Shown: positions 1-12,849 of the stretch, in pieces | Position numbering within the stretch: the stretch's first letter is position 1 | Layout: each line of letters opens with the position of its first letter | From: Plotosus lineatus | Taxonomy: Eukaryota; Chordata; Actinopteri; Siluriformes; Plotosidae | Direction: 5' to 3' | DNA length: 64,000 nucleotides | NCBI GenBank assembly: GCA_024760905.1 | Contig: CM045733.1 | Span: 27,688,501-27,752,500 of the forward strand | The notes under the pieces: generated by a model | Told to the model about the DNA's origin: nothing | What the model saw: the letters and a program-made list of their open reading frames with translations, nothing else | Databases searched by the model: none | Position numbers and translations under genes: made by a program

Positions 1-352
1 AGTGATGAGTATTTTTCACTTGATTCTCCCGCTCACTAACTTCATGAATTTAAAAACGTTCCTGGCCATGGGGTTTTGTTTATGTTTGTGTTGATTGGTT
101 GAAAGCGCCATGTGCTAAAGTTGACAACCGTGTTGATTGGCTCGATTTTATTTTCAGCTTTCATGAAAGTAGTTCAGTTGATACCACAAAATGAATAACA
201 CAAATACCAATAAAACTCTTTTATTGTTCTGTTATTATTCATGTTTTCCTCCTCGATGGTAATAAACACTTACCATTCCACTCCGCTGGTAACATTTTAA
301 TAAGTGCCCACCCACTCCATTTTTTAAAGCATCCTGGGAGCTTATCACGCCG
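1..352 (+). mobile_element. Right-hand part of a pogo/Tigger-like DNA transposon, cut by the window edge
   Basis: This stretch is closely similar, in the same orientation, to 63350-63800 near the other end of the window. The first bases encode the tail of an acidic C-terminus (SDEYFSLDSPAH, then stop), matching SESDDEHFSPDSPAH in the other copy. The right terminus (about 330-352) resembles the right inverted terminus of that copy. Acidic C-termini are typical of pogo-type transposases, so the family call is inference. Only non-coding 3' sequence remains after the stop. Confidence 0.6.
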
Positions 353-839
353 AACACAGTATATGCATTTTGTCATAATTGTGCAAATTTGGCACCCTGT
401 GGAATCAATTTTAGATAGAACAGGTGCGCAGCAGTCACTGTGTCATGCAGATGCCAATGGATATTGAGTCTTATTTGAATGTCTGTGTAAGCCCTCATGG
501 AAACACTTCCATACTAGAGTACTGTATTCTAAATGTTTATTTATGAAATATGAACATTCAAATTTAAAATGATTAATATTGACAGTGAAATCAATAATAA
601 TCATCTCAAACTATATTCAATTTCCTATAAGCTAGGAAAGAAAAGAAAGTTCTGCAAAGTCATAACCAAGAACCTATCCAAACTTAAGAACCACACAAAT
701 CTAGCCATTACTTTTGATGAACATTTGTTGAGGATTTTTACTGAGGTTATGCTCTAATCCAAGCAAGCTCACAACACAAAAATTCTGCAAGACTCCTAGG
801 GGCCTTGCAAAATTTGGCATGTCTGTGCCTGGCCACTAC
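353..839. other. No gene or recognisable repeat seen
   Basis: AT-rich sequence. The short open frame at 569-757 has no recognisable motif and is likely chance. Confidence 0.5.
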
Positions 840-1640
840 CCGTTTCCACCTCACCTACTGTGCCAGCTGATGTTGCTTTTCTAGTAGGGCATATGGTTGT
901 TGTTGGAAATAGGAAACTGAAGTCTCTCCAAGGGCAAAAGAGTTTGCGCACCCCACAGTTTCATGGCAGGTGTTGTTGATCATGAAATGAAACTCAGGCA
1001 ACCTCTTATCGCATGCTGTTTCCAATAATAAGGAAGCTATCATAGTTTTTACGGTTTTATTGACTTATTTAGGGAGGTTGGTTAATGAATGATAGCTGAT
1101 GGTCTCCTGTGTTATTTTTGTTACAGACTTCAGTAAAAAGCATACTACTGAAGTGAGAGCTAAAGGATTTTTCTTTACTGCAGAGAGCACATTCCCATCA
1201 GGAATGTGTTCCCTTTCTTACTTGGGGGAAATGGGCCCATGAAATCCAGGGCTCCTATATAGACAGCCTTCTCAACTTCTCCTTCTTCGTCTTCTTTAAG
1301 CCTATAGGTTTTTTAACAGGTTTGTACTTTGGGCAGACTCTAATCTGTCTGACGGATTTCCACACTTCCACACCAGACTACCAGGAAAAGTCTCAGATTT
1401 GCAACCAATTTATGAGCCTGCCTAAGTGTGCCCTGGTAAATTCTTATTATTGTGGTTATAATGGACTGTAGTTGAGGAAAAGGATTAGTGGGTTTCTGGC
1501 CCTGATAAGTTTATGTTTTAATGATGCTCTTTAGGAAGTATGATAGCCGAGATTATTTCCCATCCAGTGTGCTCCATGTTCCTGCCAGTGGTAGTAACCT
1601 CAGCTCGCTTTCTCTGATTCTTTTGGTCTTGATCTGAAAA
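840..1640 (-). pseudogene. Decayed Ty3/gypsy-type retrotransposon integrase
   Basis: Read on the minus strand, this region holds pieces of a gypsy-type integrase in the expected order but in shifting frames. Around 1340-1400 is the end of the zinc-binding region (WKSVRQIRVCPKYKPVKKP). Around 1205-1255 is the start of the catalytic core (DFMGPFPPSKKGNTFL), which in intact relatives carries the first catalytic Asp. Around 960-1030 is the C-terminal core block (LPEFHFMINNTCHETVG). Stops and frameshifts interrupt it throughout. No LTRs, gag or RT were recognised nearby, so it is an internal fragment. The family call rests on the motif order and wording; the exact clade is unknown. Confidence 0.65.
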
Positions 1641-1881
1641 TCTCAGCCAGAGAGGTATAAAATCATGTAGTGTTCTTTACTTGATATTGCTTAAAACAAT
1701 TTAGTGGTTATTAGTGTGTCCTCTTGCAGTTAAACTTAAACATTTTGTACATTACAAAAATTGTTGACTGCAAATCATTACATTCACCTTGTTGTTCGTT
1801 CATGAACCACTATGTACTCTGTGTTCTTAAGGTAGGGGTAAAAAATATCTATCGAAATAGTGGTTTAATGAACAAATCAAC

Positions 1882-2031
1882 AGGAGGCAGTGGTGGCCCG
1901 GTGGTAGGGTGCTGGATTACTAATCTCAAGGTAAGGGTTCTAGCTTCACTTAATAGGTTGTCAATGCTGTCCCTTCCAGTGAAGCTAACTGGGCTGAAGA
2001 CCACTGTCTATGGTCAGAGGCTTGTAAAAGA
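1882..2031 (+). mobile_element. SINE family 1 (tRNA-derived), 3'-truncated head
   Basis: It starts with GGCAGTGGTGGCCCGGTGGT, an eroded Pol III A box, and continues through the family body (AGTGAAGCTAACTGGG, CACTGTCTATGGTCAGAGGC, TGTAAAAG). It stops before the tail. Other copies of the same head lie at 9341, 12811 (minus), 27100 (minus), 45874 (minus) and 61808. Confidence 0.7.
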
Positions 2032-2772
2032 ATTAATCAGTGAGTTAGTGATTTAATGAGTTATCAGTTTGCAAATGAATTATTGATTTACTGAATGACT
2101 CAGCTAGTTATTAGTTGAAGAATGACTTGGCAAGTTAGCCGATTAATTGAATGATTCAAAATCACTGAACGATTCAGAGGTTCACTACATGACATGATCT
2201 ATATCAGGGGTCGGCAACCCGCGGTTCCAGAGCCGCAAAGCTCCATGGCTTTTCAAAACAATGAATGTGTACTTCACGGTGGCCGATGGGTGCATCATAT
2301 ACAAAGACCACTACATCACCAAAAACAACTGCGAAAGGAAAAACTGCTTATTTACTCACATCAAAAGCACTCCGGGCTCCCAGGGGTAGAGAGTTAAACC
2401 ACGTTTCACCTGAATGACGGGAGAATCCATGTAAGGCAGAGTCCTGCAACGGTCGTGGACCCATAGGTACCCAACGGGGACCCTTGCAAAAATGATCTTT
2501 TAGAGTTGAAAGTTACATAAATGAAAATTAACAGTCACGTGTGCGGGTGGATATTTATGTGGTGTGGGCAGGGTGATTGTGTGGGTTTTTGTGGACAGGG
2601 CTATCCTTATATTAATCAACTACATTAACAGGCTCAGTGTTTTGACCTGCTGTGGTGGTGGAGGGCAGTGTTCCTGCCATCCAAGCAGCAGCGCAGTGAG
2701 CGAGCGAGGTTTTTCCGCCGCCGGGGTTTGTAATCCAGGAACGGAAATCACTGGTTAAATAAGAGGCGGTGA

Positions 2773-5553
2773 ATCTTCTTTATCTCCTTTCGGCTTTTCC
2801 CTTCAGAGGTCGCCACAGCAAATCATCTGCCTCCATCTCACCCTATCCTTTGCATCTTCTCTTACACCAACTACCTTCATGTCCTCCTTTCCCACATCCA
2901 TGAATCGTCTCGTTGGTCTTCCTCTAGGCCTTCTGCCTGGTAGTTCTAACCTCAGCATCCTACTACCAATGTATTCACTATCGCTCCAATGTACATGTCC
3001 AAACCATCTCAATCTGGTCTCTCTGACTTTGTCTCAAAAACCTCTCACATGTGCTGTCCCTCTGATGTGCTCATTCCTGATCCTATCCATCCTCATTACT
3101 CCCAAAGAGAACCTCAACATTTTCATCTCACTTTTCCTTTCATTCTTGCCGATACCCTCCGATCACACCGGACACTTTTCTCCAACCATTCCAACCTGCC
3201 TGCACACGCTTCTTCACCTCTTTTCCACACTCTCCACTGCTCTGGATTGTTGAGCCTAAGTACTTAACATCCTCCACCTTCCTCATCTCTGCTCCCTGTA
3301 ACCTCACTGTTCCTCTTGGGTCCATGATATTCATACACATGTATTCTGTCTTACTGAGGCTAACCTTCATTCCCCTCCTTTCCAGGGCATACCTCCACCT
3401 CTCTAGATTTTCCTGCACTTGTTCTCTGCTCTCACTGCAGAGCACAATGTCATCTGCAAACATCATAGTCCATGGGGAATCTTGTCTAACCGCGTCTGTC
3501 AGCCTGTCCATCACCAGAGCAAACAAGAAGGGGCTCAGAGCTGACCCTTGATGCAGTCCCACCTCCACCTTGAACTCTTCTGTCACACCGACAGCACACC
3601 TCAACACTGTCTTACATCTCTAATACATGTCCTGCACCACTCTAACATACTTCTCTGCCACTCCAGACTTCCTCATGCAATACCACACTTCCTCTCTCGG
3701 CACCCTGACATATGCTTTCTCCAGTCTCCAGATCCACAAAGGCACAATGCAGCTCCCTCTGGCCTTCTCTGTACTTCTCTATTAACATCCTCAAGGCAAA
3801 CACTGCATCTGTGGTGCTCTTTCTTGGCATGAAACCAAACTGTTGTTCACAAATGCTGACCTCTGCCCTTAGTCTAGCTTCCACTATTCTTTCCCTTAAC
3901 TTCATCGTCTGGCTCATCAACTTTATCCCTCTGTAGTTGCCACAACTCTGCATGTCTCCCTTGTTCTTAAAAATGGGCACAAGCACACTTCTCCTCCATT
4001 CCTCTGGCATCCTCTCACGCTCTAAGACCTTGTTGAATGTTCTTGTCAGGAAATCTCCTGCTACCTCTCCCAGACACTTCCATACCTTCACTGGTATGTC
4101 ATCAGGACCAACTGCCTTTCCATTCTTCATCCTCTCCAATGCCCTCCTCACTTCACCCTTACTAATCTTTGCTACTTCCTGGTCCTCGACAGTCACCTCT
4201 TCTACTCCTTTTTCTCTCATTTTCCTTATTCATCAGCTCTTCAAAGTACTCTTTCCATCTTCCCAGCACATTTCTGTCATCAGTCAATACATTTCCCTCT
4301 CTGTCCTTCATCACTCTCACCTGCTGCACGTCCTTCCCATCTCTATTTCTCTGCTGTGCCAACCTGCATAAATCATTTTCTCCCTCTTTAATTTCCAACC
4401 AAGCATGCAAGCCATCATACGCCCTCTGTTTGGCCTTTGACACAGCTACCTTCGCCTTACGCTGTCTCCCTGTACTCCTGTTTACTCTCTTCGGTCCTCT
4501 CTATGTCCCACTTCTTCTTAGCCTCTTCCTTTGTACACACTCCTGCACTTCCTCATTCCACCACCAAGTCTCCTTATCTACTCTCCTTCGAGATGACACA
4601 CCAAGTATTGTCCTACCTGTCTCCCTGATCACATTAGCTGTAGTTGTCCAGTCATCTGGAAGCACTTCCTGGCCACCCAAAGCCTGTTTCAACTCCTCCT
4701 TGAAGACAACACAACAGTCTTCCTGTTTCAGCTTCCTCCACTTCGTCTTCGGCTCTGCCTTTGCCTTCTTCACCTTCCTCACCATCAGCATCATCCTGCA
4801 CACCACCATCCTAAGCTGATTGGCAACACTCTCACCCACTACTACTTTGTAGTCACTGACTTCCTTCTAATTACATCGCTTGCACAAGATGTAGTCTACC
4901 TGTGTGATCCTACCTCCGCTTTTATAAGTCACCATATGCTCCTCTCTCTTCCGGAAGAAAGTATTTTCCTCAGCCATTTCCATCCTTTTTGCAAAATCTA
5001 CCAACACCGGTCCTTCTGTCCTGGATACCAAACCTGCCCATCACTTCCTCGTCCCCTCTGTGTCCTGCACCAACATGTCCATTGAAGTCTGCCCCAATGA
5101 ACACTCTTTCACCTCTGGGGGTACTCTGCATCACTTCATCTAACTCGCTCCAGAATCTCTCCTTCTCTTCTAGCTAACATCCTGCCTGTGGGGCATAAGC
5201 ACTAACAACATTGAACATCACGCCTTCAATTTCTAACTTCAGGCTCATCACTCTGTCTGACACTCTTTTCACTTCGAGAACATTCCTGAGAAACTCCTCG
5301 TTCAAGATGACTCCTACTCCATTTCTCTTCCCATCGACACCATGAAAATACAGATTAAACCCTGCTCCTAAGCTTCTAGCCTTGTTACCTTTCCACCTGG
5401 TCTTTCTGGAAATTCTTTGTTGTGATTCGCATATTTTATTTGCCATTTGTTTTATGCCGGATGCCCTTCCTGACGCAACCCTCTGCATTTATCCGGGCTT
5501 GGGACCGGCGTGAGGGAGAGACACTGGTTTGTGCCCACCCTCACGGCTGCATT
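2773..5553 (-). mobile_element. RTE-type non-LTR retrotransposon copy R1, nearly full length, decayed
   Basis: Minus-strand order is 5' leader (5440-5553), endonuclease, linker, RT, and a 3' end with the family terminus (TGGCGACC...GAAGGGAAAAGCCGAAAGG, rc at 2780-2820). The endonuclease N-terminus is deleted: the leader peptide MQRVASGRASGIK runs almost directly into KTRWKGNKARS (near 5400), so the first catalytic Asn block is missing. The GADFNGHVG block (about 5065-5090) is intact. RT fragments include AVGPDDIPVKVWK (about 4100), HQGSALSPFLFA and FADDIVLCSE (about 3440-3550). Frameshifts split the RT into frames at 3642-4220, 3140-3607 and 2803-3012. It sits inside the hAT element and cannot make a working protein. 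The RTE-clade call rests on APE-type endonuclease, RT sequence and a short (GAA)n-type tail. Confidence 0.85.
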
Positions 5554-5914
5554 GAGATGTGGTTTATGCACCAAATTAAAAAAATCTCCTCCCAGTGACA
5601 AAATAAAAGACTGGGTGTGGTTCAGTCTCCACTCTGAGAATGGGGCGGTCAATGCAGTATTAAGCATTAATATTATTGAAAAGAATGTTAAGTGGGCTCC
5701 TTCTTAAAATCAGTTTTCATATACTTTTCTGTGTTGCTGTCGTTTTTGCAAATTAAAGCTATGACAAAACATCATTAATATAATAAATAAAGAAAAATAG
5801 ATCATACGAAGGGAGTGATGGTGAGGTAACACATCTGGCTGCACTCCGTCCCTCGTTTCATGGTATAGATATTCTTTCTCTTTATAAAAAGAAAAAATAC
5901 AAGAAGGACTTGAA

Positions 5915-5975
5915 CACATTCATTCATTTTCTGAACCGCTTAAGCCTAATTAGGGTCGCAGGGAGGCTGGAGATT
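5915..5975 (-). mobile_element. SINE 3'-tail fragment (L2-like tail)
   Basis: CATTCATTCATTTTCTGAAC followed by CGCTTAAGCCTAATTAGGGT and GCAGGGAGGCTGG is the reverse complement of the L2-like tail shared by SINE families 1 and 2 here. Confidence 0.65.
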
Positions 5976-6228
5976 TTTTTTTTCATCTAAATGTTTTTGT
6001 TGCAAGCAGAATTGTAATTTAATTGTCTCTGCAGTTGTTTAAATCAATGCAACACATTGTTGTTTTATATTAACATGAAGGATAAAGGGGGAAAACATTA
6101 TATACAGTGTTATTTGATTTTAAATGTCAAAAAAAAATATGGTTCCCAGTGTTTTTATTTTACTGTGTACTGTGGAAAACAGGTCCAAATGGCTCATTGA
6201 ACGGCAAAGATTGCCGAACCCTGATCTA

Positions 6229-7210
6229 CAGATGCTCCCCGACTTACGCTCATTCGTTTTACGCCCCCCCCCCCAAAAAAAAAAAAAAAAAAAAAATCTG
6301 TCAAATTTTGAGTTTAGACGTACCTACGTAGGACGCTGACGTAATGACACAACGACGTAATGACGCTGTGTCCATTGTTTACAAACGACAGACTGAACGT
6401 TCTCCCACTGCTTCCCAATTCACTGCGTGTTACCCTTGTGTAAAGACGTTGTCTCTGTGATCTTTGTGTTTACACTGTTTTGCAGACTTTTGTAACCCTA
6501 AGCAAATATGGTTGGTCAGAAGCATAAACCTACTAGCATGGGTGCATGGGTTTCCAGTTTTCCCAAGACTGAATTAACTCTGCTCGGATCGGCGCAATCT
6601 ACCATGCATACTCAGTTAAGCAAAGAAAGTTGTAAAATGAATGAACCTGAACCCAGAAAAGAAAGAACGGCACCCTTGCTCACTTGAAAGACCAGAAGTC
6701 CGGATAACCCGTGCTTTGTCTCAAGCACAAGCAAGTGCACTACTTTCAGTGGAGCGCCTCACATTTTGTAAACGTTCATTGGCTGTTTTAAGCATCATGT
6801 AAAGTGAGTCAGCTCAGCTTCATGTAAAGTGACCATCCGTCGACCATCGGAACCATTTACAAGCAAAACGATTGCATCATAGAGAATGTTCAAGGTTATA
6901 TTCAATACTGTATTTGATGAGTACTGAATACAGATGAGTAAATTTGATTAAAATTTATCTATCTGAAATTATTTTGTTTGAATTTAATTAATGTTGATAT
7001 TATTTGATATATTTGATATTATTTTACAATTTTATGTTCATAATAATTGATTTAGGGATGTTTTATGAGATACGGTAATGGTATTTATGGATGTATAGTA
7101 CAGAATGAGTGTCATACGTCACTGGAACATACAGTAACAACTTACGTTTTTTTTTCAACTTACGTTCAGCCGTCCGGAACTGAACTAAAACGTAAGTTAA
7201 GTAGCGTCTG
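6229..7210. mobile_element. Tigger/pogo-like MITE, family T1, copy 1
   Basis: Termini are CAGATGCTCCCCGACTTACG (from 6229) and, reverse-complemented, CAGACGCTACTTAACTTACG (ending 7210), each flanked by TA. The element lies inside the right target-site duplication of the hAT element: removing it and one TA restores ATCTATAT. An inverted second copy is at 13231-14157. Near 6508 a short frame (MVGQKHKPTSMGAWVSSFPK) may be a remnant transposase N-terminus; this is inference. A poly-A run sits at 6273-6296. Confidence 0.75.
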
Positions 7211-7212
7211 TA

Positions 7213-8147
<935 letters not shown>

Positions 8148-8608
8148 TGTAGAGAGGACAATAAAGTCGAGGAATTTTAACTTGACAGCATGATTAAGAA
8201 ATAAGAATTGACAGCATGAAGATGAGTTAGTGAAATAAGTAAAATTAAGATTTCATAAACTTTTTCATGTCGTGTGTTTGGATAAAGAAATAAAGAGGGG
8301 CACTATGTTGAAAGTGTCTGTGTGTGTGTTTGTGTGATTGTGTGTATGAGTGTGCACGTGTGCGCACAAGCTAGCTGGTAAGGCATTATGCTGTCCTTTA
8401 TGTGACACCCCCCCACTCCCATTTTCTCCCTAATTTAGTCATACCCAATTGCCACAAATCCCAAATACCTTCCCTATCACACAACTTCCACCAACCAGAG
8501 AGGGGCAAAAGCATGCACATGCCCCCTCTATGACATGCAATGCGATCCACCTGCCTCTTTTCGAACTGCGAGCGCAAACTTATTTGGGGCGGCTAACTGA
8601 CTCTAAGG

Positions 8609-9856
8609 CAGTGGTTCTCAAATAGTGGGGCAAATAACCCAAATAAACTCAGGCATCACTTAAAAACATTACACCCCGATCACGTGACGAACCGCGTAAG
8701 TTTTGTTCAGCGAAATGAGTATTGCCAACAACCATCCCGTATTGTGAATGTTATTCCAGCAAACTGAGCTCTGTTAGCATCAGATAAGGTGGAGTACCAA
8801 ACTGCTCAGTGTAGAAAACCCCACAGCAGAGCAGAGGAACTGATCCTACCTGCAGCAGACACGGTCTTTCTCATGCTGGATGACTTCACTGCTGTGAAAA
8901 TAAGTCCAGGTCCAAGTTCAGCTTTGAGCAGGAGCTGAGAGTTCAGTATCGTGCTTTAAACCCTGCTTAAAACAGCTGTGCACTGCAAAACGTGTCATGA
9001 TAGCCATTAATCTGGATTTACTCATTTTGATAATAATAATATTTTTTATTTTATTCATTTTTGTTTTGTACATTAAAGTGTTTTATATATTGTGCTCCTG
9101 AGTTAATATTGCTGATCAATTTGAATTTAGAGTTATTTATTGATTTTATTTATTAGTATAAAATGGTTCAAATTGTTGGTCAAAAATGTTTACAGTTTAA
9201 ATAAGGATTATTTTTTCTTTCAGGCAAATTGATGCATGTTAAATCTTTTTGTTTAAAGACTAAACCATTGTTAATAAAGTTATTCTTTGTTGGAAGTTGA
9301 TCTACATTTCTTCATTTTTTTGTATTACATAATAATAAGGGGCAGTGGTGGTCTAGTGGTATAAGGCGCCAGATGGCTGATCCAAAGGTTGGGGGTTTGA
9401 GTCCCACTCTCCACAAGGTTGTCACTGTCCCCCCCAGTGCAGCTAACTGGGTTATCAAAGTCCGGCCATGTCTCTCACTGTCTATGGTGTGAGGCATGTA
9501 AAAGAACCATTGCTGACTTTCGTAAAAAGAGTAGGCTGCAAAGCCGTCAGCGTGTTTCCGCCCTGCGATGGCCTGGCGAGCTGTCCAGGGTGTACTCTGC
9601 CCTTGCCCTGAGTTGGCTGGGATGGGCACAAGCCTCCCCGTGACCCTAATTAGGATGAAGCGGATACAAAAAAATGAACTGAAAATGAACTGAACTGATA
9701 ATAATAAGGATCTATTATGTTAATAAGAATACAGTGTATGCAGAGGATTACTTATAACAATTTTTAGACAAATAACACTATTTATATTGGGGGGGGGCGT
9801 GAAATGTTTTCCTCTTCCTAGGGGGGGGCAAGACAGAAAATAATTGAGAAGCGCTG
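8609..9856. mobile_element. hAT-type non-autonomous transposon, family H2
   Basis: The termini are CAGTGGTTCTCAAATAGTGG (8609-8628) and AATAATTGAGAAGCGCTG (ending 9856). A perfect 8-bp target-site duplication, CTCTAAGG, lies at 8601-8608 and 9857-9864. The same termini bound the 540-bp copy at 55655-56194, and a left end is at 41129. No transposase domain was recognised. A SINE is inserted at 9341-9697. Confidence 0.85.
9341..9697 (+). mobile_element. SINE family 1 with L2-like tail, complete
   Basis: A tRNA-like head (GGCAGTGGTGGTCTAGTGGT, A-box-like; GGTTTGAGTCC, B-box-like) is followed by the family body. The tail is L2-like (GCCCTGCGATGGCCTGGCGA ... CCTAATTAGGATGAAGCGG). A perfect 12-bp target-site duplication, ATAATAATAAGG, is at 9329-9340 and 9698-9709. 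It lies inside a hAT element, so it is the youngest layer of the nest. Confidence 0.9.
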
Positions 9857-10095
9857 CTCTAAGGTAAAGCGTTATCCGCGCTTTCATACAAATGAGCTCA
9901 AAGACACCTATAATTGGCTGTCGATTGCTGTGAGTGACAGGGAAGTGAGCGTATGCCATCCCTCCCATGAGAGCTTGGACAATTAGCTCCTGGTCACGAA
10001 TGGCTGCGGCATTAAAGTGAATTTGAACTTGCGATCTCTGAGTTAACAGTCATGCACCTTGTTTATGCACCGCTCAGTAGCCCGCTATATGTAAA

Positions 10096-11194
10096 TAAAC
10101 TTGAAGCCAATCTGCTCAATCTTTAGGACATTATGAACTGTAGAAATCATACACACAAAGACAGTGAACAGAGAGTGAACAGACAATAAGTTGCTGACAG
10201 AGCAAAAAACAGAATGGCACTGAAAGAAATTTACAAAATGGGATAAATATATGATAAAGAAATATTAAAGTCAATATAGAAATACAAAGAGGTGGTAAAA
10301 AGTAAAGAATGCATATTTCGAGAGAATATTCAGAGGAAATGATGACAGGAATGAGTGAGTAAGATAAAGCAGGCATTTCATGCAGCAAAACACAGATGGT
10401 GTTTGACTAGCACACACATAACAACAACGAAAACAACAACAACAAAAACTGGCATAGAATGAATAAAGCACTGCCAGAAAATGCGAAATCATGCACCATT
10501 ACAAGGTTTCACTGGTACGTTGAAGTTAAAAATAAACTGCCTTTTTAAGAAAAATGCTGAGACATCAGAGAAACTTCATAATATTACTGTGCCTGTGCTT
10601 TGTAAAACTTGTGATCTTTAATGTGCTTTGTAATCTGTGAGACATGACTGGAGGCTGGCGAATATGTCTTCTTCAGCTCCTCTCAATTATTTCGGCTGTG
10701 GTGTCTGGAATAAACATGGATAAAAAACGAATTGACTTCGACATCTGTTCTGTCTACTTTTTTTTTTTTGTTATTTTGCATGGAACATGTCTTATCATTT
10801 ATCGTGTGGTGCGAGGTAGGTTTAAACAACAATAACATAAGAATATAATTAGTGGTTTATTTTTGAATTGCTTACTTTGTATAATGTATGATTTGCAGTA
10901 TGAGTCAAAATATCGAAAAAACAAATCTAGCGATTATTCATAGGATGCGAGATCTGCTATCACCACCACAGGGTAGTGAGATGTCAGTCAGCAGGATAGG
11001 CTTACTTCTATAAGCACGTTATCCTGTACATGCCAGAAACTTCCTGAGATTCCTCAATTTTATTGGGTTAAAAGCTTTTATATTCAAATGAGTAATGCAT
11101 TGCATGGCAGTAATAATTTGTCAGCGAAAAAAATGAAGAGACCTACTGCATATGGAACATAGACTTCTGTTTACTTCATTTTCAAAAGCATGTT
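10096..11194. other. No gene recognised
   Basis: AT-rich sequence with a short CAA-rich patch near 10428-10447. Open frames here (such as 10131-10388 minus and 10644-10835 plus) are hydrophobic, low-complexity and match no family I know. Confidence 0.5.
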
Positions 11195-12325
11195 TTACAG
11201 TTTGATAGAGTAGAAGAAGTTACCATGACTCAGACTTTCATTCCGATCGTGATGGTTATATACCAGCAGGATAAGAAAAGTTTCCAAAATTTCAATATAA
11301 ACTTGTGCATGTATTGAAGATGTAATGACAACAATCTCCCAGATGCATTTACCTGACATGCAGCCCCATATCATCTATGACTGTGAAAATTTGCATGTTT
11401 TCTTAAGGCAGTTGTGTTCATAAATCTCATTGAAATGGCACCAAGCAAAAGTTCCAGCATCACCACCTTGCCCCATGCAGATTTGTGATTCATCACTGAA
11501 TATGACTTTCATCCAGCCATTCACAGCAAACAGTTGCTTTTCCTTAGCCCATTGTAACCTTGTTTTTCTCTGCTTAGGTGTTAATGATGGATTTCATTTA
11601 GCTTTTCTGCATGTAAATCCCATTTCCTTTCGGCGGTGTCTTACAGTTCGGTCACAGACGTTGACTCCAGTTTCCTCCCATTTGTTCCTCATTTGTTTTG
11701 CTGTACATTTTCTGTTTTCAAGACATACTGCTTTAAGTTTTCTGTCTTGACGCTTTGATGCCTTCCTTGGTCTACCATGGTGCTTGCCCTTAATAACCTT
11801 CCAATATTGTTAGTGCTTGGTCCAGAATTTAGAGACCACTGACTGTGAACAGCCAACATCTTTTGAAAGACTGCATGAGGACCTTCTTTAAGAAGTTTGA
11901 TAATCCTCTCCAATGTTTCAATTGACATCTCTTGTGTTGGAGCAACAATATCAGTCATGTCCACTTAATGCAAGACTTCTCCAAGGTGTGATCACTCCTG
12001 TTTAACTGCAGACTAATGAGCAGATCTAATCTGATGCAGGTGTTAGTTTTGGGAATGGAAATTTACATGGTGATTCTATATTTTTTTCCACAAAATTGGG
12101 TGATTCCATAATTTATTCCCCTGCTTGGTCTAAAAAAGTAACTGTTACTGACAACCACATTTTTTTCTTGATTTCTTTTAGTGTTTCTTAAAACCAGAAA
12201 GTTGGCATTTGAAATGACTTTAATTTTGTGTCATGTCTGTGATCTGCTTTTTTTCTGCAAAATTAAATAACTGAACTTCAAGAGTGGTGATTCCATAATT
12301 TTTGCCAGGGTTGTCGTACATCTGG
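11195..12325 (-). mobile_element. Tc1/mariner transposon remnant, truncated at its 3' side
   Basis: On the minus strand, pieces of a Tc1-type transposase appear in order. The N-terminal DNA-binding region starts at 11964 (MDMTDIVAPTQEMSIETLER). Then come RKWDLHAEKL (about 11600), a catalytic-core block VIFSDESQICMGQG (about 11480) and IWGCMSG (about 11370). Frameshifts and stops interrupt all of it. The terminus near 12280-12320 contains GTGATTCCATAATTTTTGCC, with a related internal copy at 12100. No matching terminus is visible on the left, so that end is lost. Confidence 0.75.
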
Positions 12326-12482
12326 TCTGACCCCATTAAAGAGTTACTGTAGCACAAACTGCTAAAAGTATTCTAGACACGATTAAAAGGTGTCAGAAAA
12401 TACAATTAAAGCTTGCAGTGTTTGGGGTTGATTATCCACAGACCATTCAGGTGGTGTTAAATGTAACGGCAGTGTTCATCAT

Positions 12483-12811
12483 TTTCTGTAACCACTTCAT
12501 CCTAATTAGGGTCATGGGGAGGATGGCGCCCATCCCAGCCAACTCCGGTGAGGGCAGAGTACACCCTGGACAGCTCGCCAGGCCATCGCAGGGCAGAAAC
12601 ACGCTGACGGTATGCTTCCTACCCTTGTCGAAAGTCAGCAATGGTTCTTTTACATGCCTCACACCATAGACAGTGAGAGACATGGCCGGCCTTTGATAAC
12701 CCAGTTGGCTGCACTGGGGGGACAGTAATAACCTTGTGGAAAGTGGGACTCGAACCCCCAACCTGAGGATCAGCGATCCAGCACCATATACCACTAGGCC
12801 ACCACGGCCCT
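12483..12811 (-). mobile_element. SINE family 1 with L2-like tail
   Basis: Reverse complement of the 9341-9697 copy: L2-like tail at 12483-12590, shared body, then the B box (GGACTCGAACCCCC) and A box (ACCACTAGGCCACCACGG) near 12740-12811. Confidence 0.88.
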
Positions 12812-12849
12812 TGTGATGGCAGTGGATTACAACAATTTTTAAAGCATAA

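Larger units (their letters stand above)
2205..6223. mobile_element. hAT DNA transposon, split by an RTE insertion
   Basis: The left terminus is CAGGGGTCGGCAACCCGCGG (2205-2224). The right terminus is GATTGCCGAACCCTG (ending 6223), preceded by AAATGGCTCATTGAACGGCA, a typical hAT subterminal block. The 8-bp target ATCTATAT precedes the left end (2197-2204). On the right the same 8 bp is present but interrupted by a MITE: ATC-TA, MITE, TA-TAT. The interior is mostly taken by an inverted RTE copy (2773-5553) and a SINE tail (5915-5975). No transposase frame is recognisable in what remains, so it was probably non-autonomous or has decayed. Confidence 0.75.
8400..10095 (-). mobile_element. SINE family 4 copy, split by a hAT insertion
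   Basis: The two halves (8400-8608 and 9857-10095) resemble, in reverse orientation, the uninterrupted copy at 37008-37392. Shared blocks include the terminal TTTCTCCCTAATTTAGTCAT (here) versus GGATATGACTAAAT (there), and TATGAGCTCATTCATT (there) versus AAATGAGCTCAAAGACACC (here). The halves are separated by a hAT element with the target duplication CTCTAAGG. Confidence 0.6.

Noticed and set aside
569..757. Small protein of 62 residues (MINIDSEINNNHLK...)
   Set aside because: AT-rich chance frame, no conserved context, promoter or splice evidence.
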